From: Elephas maximus indicus
Lineage: Eukaryota > Chordata > Mammalia > Proboscidea > Elephantidae
NCBI RefSeq assembly: GCF_024166365.1
Contig: NC_064826.1
Coordinates: 63,195,001-63,259,000 of the forward strand
Direction: 5' to 3'
Length of the DNA: 64,000 bases
The notes beneath the pieces are model-generated. The model was not told the origin of the DNA. It worked only from the letters and a program-made list of their open reading frames with translations, and made no database searches. Position 1 is the first letter of the stretch; each line of letters begins with the position of its first letter. A program made the position numbers and the translations under genes. Below, one piece after another: positions 39,801 to 51,800 of this stretch.

Positions 39801-42800
39801 TATGGAGCGGTTCTACTCCACAACACATGGAACTACCATGAGTAGGAATGAACTTGATGGCAACCAACAACAATAACTATGACACATGAAATTACACCGC
39901 TTCAAAAAAGCAAACATAGACGTTAGTATCTCCCCATTTAAAATAATCAGGAAATGGAGATAGAGGTTTAAATGAAGAGAAGTGGATGCCCTTTTGTTGT
40001 GACTCCACTAAAACCCTATCATACTGTTCTCTCATTTCAGGATGTGGTATGGCCTCAGATGAGACCACTGCGACAAAGTGCTTTAGAACTGTGCCTTGTA
40101 AAATAGAGCCCTCTTATTTTGAATTCTACTAAATGGTAAGTAGTGTAGCAGGAATGAAAATTTACTTCCACTCACTCAACCAAAATCAGCAGAAAGATAC
40201 TGTTCTAGGCATTACAAGGGAATTTGAGATGTTGAAGACATGGTTCCTGTGGCTGCTATCTCAAGCCTGTGCAATAGCAGGATCCCTTCAAATTGTCAGC
40301 ATTGACAGAATGTTAGGTAAGCAAACGCCACCTACCAGGAGGGCACTGGTCATAGTTCACATAGAAAGAATCTAAGGAGAGGGGAGGAGTCAACTGAGGT
40401 TTGAAACTTCCAGGAACCCAAGTCTGTGCACAAAAACAAAAGTCTGAGAGCCTTTCTGAGAACAAAGTGAGGTAGGCTTGAAAAAGAAGTGTGATCATAG
40501 AAATACAGCTTTTTAGGGCCACATAAACCAGAGACTCCATCAACCTTAGATGGAAAGAGCTAGATGGTGCCCCGCTACCACCAATGACTGCCCTAACCAG
40601 GAACACAACAGAGAATCCCTGATGTAGCAGGAGAGAAGTGGGAATCAGAACTCGAATTCTGGTAAAAAGACCAGACTTAATGATCTGACTGAGACTGGAG
40701 GGACCCCAGAGGACAAGGCCCCCAGACTTTCTGTTAGCCCCAAACTAAAACCATTTCCAAAGCCAGCAAAGATTAAACTGCTTCTTAGCTCAAGTAGACA
40801 CATTTTGTATGTGGGCAGCTCCTGTCTGGAGGAGAGATGAGAAGGCAGAGGGGGACAGAAGCTGGTTGAATGGACATGGGAAATACAGGGTGAAGAGAAG
40901 GAGTGTGCTGTCACATTACAGGGAGAGCAACTAGGGTCACATAACAATGTGTATATAAGTTTTTGCATGAGAAACTGACTTGAATTGTAAATTCCCACTT
41001 AAAGCACAATAAAAAAAGAGAGAGAGAGAAAAAAAAAGAAATACAGCCTTTGAGTTTGGGTCTCTGTGTTCCCCTTGGTCTTTGGGACTTACAGAATGTG
41101 AATATAAAAACAAATTCCATGACATAGATGACATAGTTATGGATGCTTCCTAGACACAACTAAACACGTCATGGGATTGGTTTAGAACCATTGTCTCGCG
41201 GTGCAACTCAGGCAACTGGCATAGTATAGTCCATAAAGACGATGTTCTACATCCTAGTTTGATGAGTAGCATCCGGGGTTTTAAAAGCTTGCGAGCGGCC
41301 ATCTAAGACACAACAATTAGTCTCTACTTGTCTAGAGCTAAACAGAAAGAAGGAAACCAAAGACTCAAGAAACTACTCTACAGAACCAATAGTCTACACG
41401 AACAACCACATCACCTATCTTGAGACCAGAACTAAATGGTGTCCGGCTAGGACTACTGACCGTTCCCACCAGAGACTCAATAGGTGGTCCCGGATAGAAG
41501 GGGAGAAAAATATAGAAAAAACTCAAATTCCTGAAAAAAGTCCAGGCTTACTGGACTGGTAGAGACTAGATGAACTCCTGAGACTATCACCCTGAGATAC
41601 TTTTTACACTTGGAATTCAAGCCACTCCCAGGGTTCATCTTTCAGCCAAATGGCAGATGGGCCCATAAAATAAATAGTATCACTCAGGAGTACCATGCTC
41701 CTTAAAATAATCATCTAGATGAAACCAAATGGTTAACATTTACCTTAGACCAAAGATGAGAAGGCAAGTGGGGACAGGGAAGCTAGATTAATAGAAACAG
41801 AACAACCAAAATGCAAATAATGAGAATGCAGGTATAGTATGAAGAATGTAACCAATGTCATTGAACAATATGATTAGAAATTGTTCAATGAAAACCTGAT
41901 TTCAAACTGTGTAAACTTTCACCAAAAACACAATAAAATAATTTTTAAAAGGTATATATATGTGTTGTGGATCCTAGCCTCTATCCCTATGGTTATGGTC
42001 CCATTTGGAAAGGGCTGTCTTTATTACGTTAACAAGGCAAGATTAGTGTGGAGTGCATCTTGAGTTAATTTCTTACAAAATATAAAAGGAGCAGGTTAAG
42101 AAAGCAAAGATGGAGGAAGATAGATGCCAAGTCACATGAAAATCACGTAGGAGCAGAGGCTCAAAGGAGCCAGGGACCTTCCTCCAGGACCTTCCACTGT
42201 AGCCTGTGCCCTGAATTAGGACTTGAAGCCTCCTCAACTGTGAGAGGATAAATTTGTTTGTTAATGCCAAAAAAAAAAAAAAAACCCAAATTGCATGATA
42301 ATTTAACAAACATAAAAATAAGCATTATTCCTTCCAAAGCATGTTGACATTACTCAAAACTTTTTTGGGAACTCCTCATTTGGAATTGCCTCAGGACCCT
42401 GCAACATAAAAGAATATTCTCAAAAGTGCGAATTCTTCAACTTCCTAGGTTCGGTTTAATTTGTAGAGGAAGCCTGAAGTCATTTAGAGCCAAGGCTGGT
42501 GAATAAGGTTGATAAGCCAATTGAACAACATCGCTCCGGTTTAAAACAACACATGCTTCAAAAGAAAGGAATCTGATTCCCTTACCTTATTTTCCCTACT
42601 GACGCATATGTTTAGTTTGATTTTGCTATTTCCTCGTTTGCTGGGGTTTATGACTGGCAGTATTTTCTCTCTGTCTTAACTACATGGTATATCTCGGCTT
42701 TTCAGAGTCAGTCTCAAACCTCTCAAACCTTCCCGCTCCTGAACCAAAGTCTTTATCCAGTTCCTGGAGCCTATTTAATACCCTGAAGCATTTTAGCTCT

Positions 42801-45800
42801 TTGTTTCTGATATGATTTCTTAATATGTAACATATTTTATCTGATTATATAAGAAATACATGTTGACTGCAGAAAACCCTGAAAATTCAGAGAAACATAA
42901 AGACAAAAAAGAATTGTTTATGATTTCACCATACATTTCAGTGTATGATCTTCTAGTCTTTCTTACACAGAGAAGGAAAATTCAAGTATTTTCCACTAAA
43001 ATGAGCAACAGAAAAGTGGAAAGACTGCACCCTGAATACTTGTGAGACCCAGAAAAACAAGGTAGCCGGTCGAGTTCCAGCTCTCACAGGTTTATAGATA
43101 CATATATATATATATTTTTTACATGTATATATTTATGCGTATGTATATACATAGATACATAAGCCTCCACTGCCATTGAGTCGATTCTGACTCATAGCGA
43201 CCCCATAGCTATAAATGTATATATTTATACATGTAGGTATATATGTATATATCTCATATGACATATTTATCACATATAATATATTTATGTATGAATGGTA
43301 CATATATATCACAAGGAAATATAATATCACACTCTAATACCGCTTACAATTTACTTTCTTCTGACCACATACCGTGAACTGTGAACACCGTGATTTTGTT
43401 ATTTCCTTTCTCATTAGCACTTCAGGCTGACCGTCCCTCTAGTCTGAGGTGCAGCCTAACACATTATTCAAGTGAATGAGCAATCCAATTGAACACATTT
43501 GGAGCGGTGATTCAACCAGAGTGGCCTCTGACACTGAAGATAAAAGCAGGAGAATAACTCCATTTTGACTTTGGGGTATGGTTCAGTTCTTGCCTTTGGC
43601 AGAGAGCTCCCAATAGAAATGAGCCCTTTGCCTCAGGAATGGCTGTTTACTAAATGACTTGTAAAATCACATATCATCTGTTCTCTTTAACAATTTATGG
43701 CTGGGCGGGAGCAGTACCTAAATTTCCGTCATGATGCTGCTTGCCATCCTGCTTGGGAGCAGATGGTAAGTATTTACTGTGAATGACCTTTTTTTTTTTT
43801 CCTTTAATTTTTATCACTAGGGTTACTTCCCTGCGGCAGTGCCATATGTTGCACACAAAATGCAGTGGCTACTGGGTTATTATTTACAACTGGAGCTGAA
43901 TGGTATATATATTTCATGAACTGCAAGGGGATATTTGTCTGAATTATTAGTTTGACATTGAATTTCACCAAGGCCAACACCATATTATGACATCATAACT
44001 TCATAAATATATGGTCAACCTTGATAGATTTTGTTAGACTTTTTTTTTTTCTGTCAAAAAAAAATATTTCTGCTTTCATGAAAGATACTATCTTGGACAC
44101 AGTGGCTTAAGAAAACAAGATAGGTGATTCAAGCTGGAATTCTAAATTATGGTACGGACCTTTCTGGTATAATATTATTATAACATTTATTAGATTATTG
44201 AGACTTTTTGCTAAAAGTCAGGGAAAAAAGGGGCCAAAATATTAGACCTAAAAAGCTATCCTCTTAGCCTTTAGCCTAAGTAACAATGGAATCTGAAAGG
44301 GACATAAAGATAAACTGTTCCAGTTTTTTGTTGTTGTTGTTCCAGTTTAGTCATATTCAAGAAACCTCACTAAGGGATGCAAAAATGAATAATACAGAAC
44401 TCTTACTTCGGGATGGGGTACTTACGGATGGGAGAGAATCAAGGAAAATATAATGTGGTGAGTACTAGGGGAGAGAGGTGCAAAGGATCATACAGAAGCA
44501 CTAGTGAGGCTGAAGAGGTGAGACTAAATGGGCAGATGAGCCTTTCTGGAGAATATGATGTGGTGAAGGAAGAGGAGGGGATGGCCACATGAACAAGGAG
44601 AAGCAGGAATAACATCAATGAAGGCACATATTCCTAGTTTGCATCGAATGATAAAGACTGTGAACATGTTGATGACATATTGACCAAGAGGATAAATGAC
44701 AAGTCTTCAGATTATATGTTTTATTTAACTCTTATGGCCCCAAACCAACCACACGACCAAACAACCAACTGACCAAGCAAACAAAAAAACATGGCTAAAG
44801 TAGTGATAGCAAGAAAAATTATTAAATTAATGAGTTTGGGCCGTGTTTCTATGTATTATGTGATGGGTAATAATTGGTTAGCACAAATGGGATCCTGAAG
44901 GTTTGATTTCTGAATCAAAAATAAGCGAACAAATTAATAAATCGGTTAATTAATTAATATGAGATATTGACCAAATGAAGTTTTCTGCATTTGAATGTAA
45001 AAATAATCAAGAAAATAAATTAATAATACTATGTTCACAATTACCACTGAGTCAAGATCTTTCTTAAATCATGTAAATAACTCATCTTTACAATGTGTAA
45101 ACAGAAGCCAGATTTATAAATTTTCTAAATGCTCTTCGTTTTACTATCTGTCATTGGTCTTTATTCATGATAGAAATTCCCGTATGAGGTTTCCATAAGC
45201 TATGGCTGAAAGAATGTAAAAAAGAAATTTGGTATAAACTGTAGGTGGAAGATGTGTTCTGTGAAATCTGAATTTAACATTCAAATTGGGATATTTTAAT
45301 TCTTTCAAATAACACAAAAAAGCAAGGAAGTTTAGAAATTTAAAGCATAAAATGTAATGCTTACAGGTGTTAGTTCTTATGGTCCTAAACCAACCAACCA
45401 ACCACCCAACCAACCACCCAACCAACCACCCAACCAACCACCCAACCACCCCCCAACCACCCACCCAACCACCCCCCCAACCACCCCCCCAACCAACCAA
45501 CCAACCAACCAACCCAACCACCCCCACAACCAACCAACCAACCAACCAACCAACCAACCAACCAACCAACCAACCAACCAACCAACCAACCAACCAACCA
45601 ACCAACCAACCAACCAACCAACCAAAACAAACACAACTAAAGCAGTGATAGCTTTCTACTTTATGATTATCCCTACATTTTTATCTCTCTCTCTACTACA
45701 TATGCATATCAACATATTCTGTGATGATATTGAGATTGGTGTACAGACTTGAGCATATTGAAAGAAAGATCTTATTTTCCCTTTGCTAGATGAAAATAAA

Positions 45801-48800
45801 CTGCATAGCAAAGAGAAGTGTATTTATAGATGTAAACAATATACCCTATGCCTGTAATTTTTTATGCAATTTCCCTCAGGATTTTTTCATTTAAATCTAT
45901 GGCCAGAGTTTCAAGGTAGGTAGATAGATGGATAGATAGATAGATATAAGAAAGAATTAATGCAAAGAAAATATTTTAATGGATAAAAATAAAGTAGTAT
46001 GTTATAGTATGTTACATTAAAGAATTGTAATGTTTGAGGAAGAAAAAGTGCTCAAGTTACTCTTTCAGTTTTATTTTTGCAGGTATCTTCTAAATTATCC
46101 AGATTTTCCATAATTTTTCTGCCATGTTGCCAGCTATGTCAGCATCATTTTGGCCCAAAGGGAAAAAAGAAAAACAGCTAACATTATTGAGTTGTTCTCT
46201 TGTACTGCTCACTCACTTCTCTATACATAAAATCTTAATACTTTCTGCACCCCTTCAGAGAGGTATCAGCATTGTACTGGGAACAGTATCTATAAAAAGA
46301 TGAGAAAAATAGTGCACAGAAAGGGAAGTCACTTGCACACACTAATAATGATAGAGCCAGGGCTTTAACCCAGGCAGTGTGAATTTACAGCTCAGGCTCA
46401 TAACCATTGTGCTATCCACTTGACTCTCCAAATGACACAGTGTTAAGTAAGGTACCTGGTCTAAACAAAACATAATCAGGTTTTCTGAAGTGACCAAGGA
46501 ATATTCCAACACAACCTCACTCCCTGTTGTCTCACATCACATTGACAGATGTTTCCTTGACCTTAATATTCATTAGATGATGCCTGGCTGGTTAAATAGC
46601 CTGTTTTGCATTTTCTACCTTTTTATATGAATGAAAACCAGGAAAAGTAAAAACACATTGTTTTACCCCAAAATAAATAATAATCTAAGGATGTGTCTAC
46701 ATGGTCCTGATGTGATCCAATTTGTCTGCTTATGTTTCCTTGACAACTTCAATCTTTTCTCCATTTATCATGATGTTACTCGTTGGTCCAGTTGTGAGAG
46801 TTTTCGTTTTCTTTCTGTTGAGGTGCAATCCATACTGAAGACTGTGGTCTTTGAACTTCATTAGTAAGTGCTTCAAGTCCTCTTCACTTTCAGCAAGCAA
46901 GGTTGTGTCATCTGCATAACGCAGGTTGTTAATGAGTCTTCCTCCAATCCTGATGCCCCATTCTTCTTTATGTTGTCCAGCTTCTCGGATTATTTGCTCA
47001 GCATACAGATTGAATAGGTATGGTGAAAGAATACAATCCTGACGCACAGCTTTCCTGACTTTAAACCGATCAGTATCCCCTTGTTCTGTCCAAACAACTG
47101 CCTCTTGATCTATGTACACATTCCTCATGAGCACAATTAAGTGTTCTGGAACTCCCATTCTTCGCAATGTTATCCATAATTTGTTATGATCCACAGTCGA
47201 ATGCCTTTGCATAGTCAATAAAACAGAGGTAAACATCCTTCTGGTATTCTCTGCTTTCAGCCAGGATCCATCTGACATCAGCAGTGATATCCCTGGCTCC
47301 ATGTCCTCTTCTGAAACCGGCCCGAATTTCTGGCAGTTCCCTGTCGATATACTGCTGCAACTGCTTTTGAATGATCTTCAGCAAAATTTTGCTTGCATGT
47401 GATATTAACGATATTGTTCTATAATTTCCACATTCGGTTGGATCACCTTTCTTGGAAATAGGCATAAATATGGATCTCTTCCAGTCAGTTGGCCAGGAAG
47501 CTGTCTTCCATATTTCTTATCATAGACAAGTGAGTACCTCCAGCACTGCATCCGTTTGTTGAAACATCTCAATTGATATTCCATCAATTCTGGAGCCTTG
47601 TTTTTTGCCAATGCCTTCAGAGCAGCTTGGAATTCTTCCTTCAATACCATCGGTTCCTGATCACATGCCACCTCTTGAAATGGTTGAACATTGACTAATT
47701 CTTTTTGGTATAATGACTCTGTGTATTACTTCCATCTTCTTTTGATGCTTCCTGCATCATTTAATATTTTCCCCATAGAGTCCTTCACTATTGCAACTTG
47801 AGGCTTGCATTTGTTCCTCAGTTCTTTCAGCTTGAGAAATGCCGAGCGTGTTCTTCCCTTTTGGTTTTCCATCTCCAGCTCTTTGCACATGTCATTATAA
47901 TACTTTGTCTTCTGCAGCCACCCTTTGAAGTCATCTGTTCAGTTCTTTTACTTCAATTCTTCCTTTTGCTTTAGCTGCTCGACGCTCAAGAGCAAGTTTC
48001 AGAGTCTCCTCTGACATCCATCTTGGTCTTTTCTTTTTTCTCCTGTCTTTTCAATGACCTCTTGCTTTCTTCATGTATGATGTTCTTGATGTCATTCCAC
48101 AACTCGTCTGGTCTTTGGTCACTAGTGTTCAATGCATCAAATCTATTCTTCAGATGGTCTCTAAATTCAGGTGGGATATACTCAAGGTCATATTTTGGCT
48201 CTCATGGGCTTGCTCTGATTTTCTTCAGTTTCAGCTTGAACGTGCATATGAGGAATTGATGGTCTGTTCCACAGTCAGCCCCTGGCCTTGTTCTGACTGA
48301 TGATATTGAGCTTTTCTATTGCCTCTTTCCTCAGATGTAGTCAATTTGATTTCTGTGTGTTCCATCTGGCAAGGTCCATGTGTATAGTCGCCGTTTATGT
48401 TGGTGAAAGAAGGTATTTGCAATGAAGAAGTCGTTGGTCTTGCAAAATTCTATCATTCGATCTCCGGCATTGTTTCTATCACCAAGGCCATATTTTCCAA
48501 CTACTGATCCTTCTTCTTTGTTTCCAACTTTCTCATTCCAATCGCCAGTAATTATCAATGCATCTTGATTGCATGTTCGCTCAATTTCAGACTGCAGCAG
48601 CTGATAAAAATCTTCTTTCTTCATCTTTGGCCCTAGTGGTTGGTGCGTAAATTTGAATAATAGTTGTATTAACTGGTCTTCCTTGTAGGCATATGGGTAT
48701 TATCCTATCACTGACAGCATTGTACTTCAGGATAGATCTTGAATCGTTCTTTTTTGACGATGAATGCGACACCATTCCTCTTTAAGTTGTCATTCCCAGC

Positions 48801-51800
48801 ATAGTAGGCTATATGATTATCTGATTCAAAATGGTCAATACCAGTCCATTTCAGCTCACTAATGCCTAGGATGTGGATCTTCAAGTGTTCCATATCGTTT
48901 TTGACAACTTCCAATTTTCCTTGATTCATACTTTGTACATTGCATGTTCAAATTATTAATGGATGTTTGCAGCTGTTTCTTCTCATTTTGAGTTGTGCCA
49001 CATCAGCAGATGAAGGTCCCGAAAGCTTTACTCCATCCACGTCATTAAGGCGGACTCTTCTTTGAGGAGGCAGCTCTTCCCCAGTCAACTTTTGAGTGCC
49101 GTCCAACCTGGAGGCTCATCTTCCAGCACTATATCAGACAATGTTCTGCTGCTATTCATAAGGTTTTCAGTGGTGAATGCTTTTCAGAAGTAGACTGCTG
49201 TGTCCTTCTTCCTAGTCTGTCTTAGTCTGGAAGCTCAGCTGAAACTTGTCTTCCATTGGTGACCCTGCTGGTATCTGAACTCCGATGGCATAGCTTCCAG
49301 CATCACAGCAACACACAAGCCCCCACAGTATGACAAACTAACAGACACATACGGGTGCTTCTCCTATACCGCAGTCAAATTAAATAATCCATGAAGATTT
49401 TTATTTCTATGTAAAAAATATTTATCAGAAGAAACACTTTCAAATTACTCTTAGATATGTTTGATCACTGTATATCATTCATAACTGGTGATTTTTCCTC
49501 TTTATAAGTGAAGAAATTATATCCTATTTCCCCTTTTTCCTTGTGAAATTATATATATATATACACACACACATATATTTATAGGCTTTACATAATTGTA
49601 TGAAGTCTGTAATCTATCTTGGAAATGTATGCTCTCTTAACAAACATTTCTTCATCTATTCTACAATGCTATTATGTATTTGTGTTTAAGTATTTAGAAA
49701 CTATTCTTTTTTCTTATAAAAAAACCCCAGAGCCGTCGAGTCAATTCTGACTCATAGCGACCCTATAGGACAGAGTAGAACTGCCCCACAGAGTTTCCAA
49801 GGAGCGCCTGGTGGGTTTGAACTGCTGACCCTTTGGTTAGCAGCACTTAACCACTACACCACCAGGGCTTCCTTTCTTATAAAGACTTTTATTTTTAAGA
49901 AATTATTTCAATTTTTCCTCATTGCTTACCAAATAATGTCTGGCTTTCAAAGCTCTCCATAATCTGACTCAAACATATTTATCTGACCATCTATTGTCTC
50001 ACTGTATCTTGCATTCTGGCTTAACTGGACCATTTGCGATCTACTTGCAGCTCAGCTCTGTGTCTTGGCTCCTGCTGTTTCCATTGCCTGAACTGGTTTT
50101 CCCAGACACTGCCACTTGCCCAAACCATATACATTGTTAAAGGCCCAGCTCAAATGTCACTTTCTGCAGGAAAACCTCCCCCTAGCCAGAAGGAACATTT
50201 CTATCCTCTGAATTTCTATAGACTGATAATAATGTTATTGTGATGATAATGGACTAACACTTACATGGTACTTACTATAGACCAGTCAGAAACCCTGGTG
50301 GCATAGTGGTTAAGTGCTACAGCTGTTAACCAAGAGGTCAGAAGTTCAAATCTGCCAGGCGCTCCTTGGAAACTCTATGGGGCAGTTCTACTCTGTCCTA
50401 TAGGGTCACTATGAGTCGGAATTGACTCGATGGCAGTGGGTTTGGTTTTTTGGGTTTATAGGCCAGTCAGGAGCTCTGGTTGCACAACGGTTAAGCCCTT
50501 GGCTGCTAACCAAAAGGTTGGCGATTCGACCCGCCTGCTCCCCCAGTGGCTGCACAGGAGAAAAGATCCGGCAATTTGTTCCTGTAAAGATTATAGCCTA
50601 GGAAACCCCATGGGGCAGTTCTATTCTGTCAAATGAGTTCAGCATGAGTTAAAATTGACTCTGGGACAAGTAACAACAACAGCATAGACCAGTCACTATT
50701 CTAAGTACTTTACATATAGTAACAGATTTAATTCTCACAATAACTCTATGAAGTAGATACTACCATTGTCACCATTTTACGGATAAAGAAACAGAGGCCC
50801 AGAGAGGTAAGGTAGCACAGTCGCAATTGAATCCAGGCCTTCTGGCTCCAGAGTTCCTATTCTTAAGCACTATACTGTTGTGAGAAGCCCTGGTGATGCA
50901 GTGATTAAGAGCTCAGCTGCTAACCAAAAGGTCAGCAGTTCAAATCCACCAACTGCTCCTTGGAAAATCCTATGGGACAGTTCTACTCTGTCCTTTTGGG
51001 TCACTATGAGTCAGACTTGACTTGACAGCAATGGGTGTGGTTTTTTGGTTTATGCTTCTTTGCATACTTTCCTATGGCACCTATGGCATTTTATCTGATG
51101 CGTTTTATTATGAATATTTTCTGTCTTCTACTAACATATAAGTTAGCTTCCAGCTTCAGAATTCAATAGTTCTATCTTTCTTAGCTTAGTTTGGCTGATT
51201 CAAGCAAAACTTCCACGTATACCTGCATCACACCATGGCAATCCTGCTCCCCCCAGCAGTTCGTTTTCCTTTAGGCTGTGTCTGCCCTGCTGCCAGTGCT
51301 CAGTTTTTTTCTTAAGCTTTATCTAGTTGAGATAGGCTACATTATGTATATATGCTGGTGCTTTTTTCCAGAATGGATATAACACACGTCTTCCAGATAA
51401 CTCTATCAGTTATCAGATATGCTTCAATAGAATACAGATATATCGATAATAAAGGCAGCCTCCATTTACTGAGTGCTTGCTTTGTGTCAGTCACTGGCAG
51501 TTTTCAGACAATACCTCATTTAATCACAGTAATGAAGTGAGGAAGGAGCCCTGGTGGAGCAGTAGGTAAGTGTATGGCTACTAACCAAAAGGTCAGTGGT
51601 TCAAACCCACCAGCAGCTCCATGGGAGAAAGATGTGGCAGTCTGCTTCCGTGAAGATTACAGCATTGGGACCCCTACAGGGCATTTCTACCCTGTCACAT
51701 GGGGTCGCTATGAGTTGGAATCGACCTGGCAGCAAGCAAAGACAAATGTGGCGAGGTGGTTTTAACTGTCTTGCAGACAAGGCTCAGAAAGATCAAGGAA

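Larger units (their letters stand above)
50235..50870 (+). repeat. MIR split by two AfroSINEs
   Basis: The MIR 5' part (taacacttacatggtacttactatagacc) resumes after the SINEs as ctattctaagtactttac and continues to gaatccaggccttctggctcc. Confidence 0.85.

Noticed and set aside
45165..45752. Long frames in and beside the CCAA array (VGWL or PTNQ repeats)
   Set aside because: Any frame through a stop-free tetranucleotide stays open. The peptide is periodic and has no coding support.
46631..48300. Plus-strand frames across the RTE
   Set aside because: They are antisense shadows of the RTE coding sequence on the minus strand.
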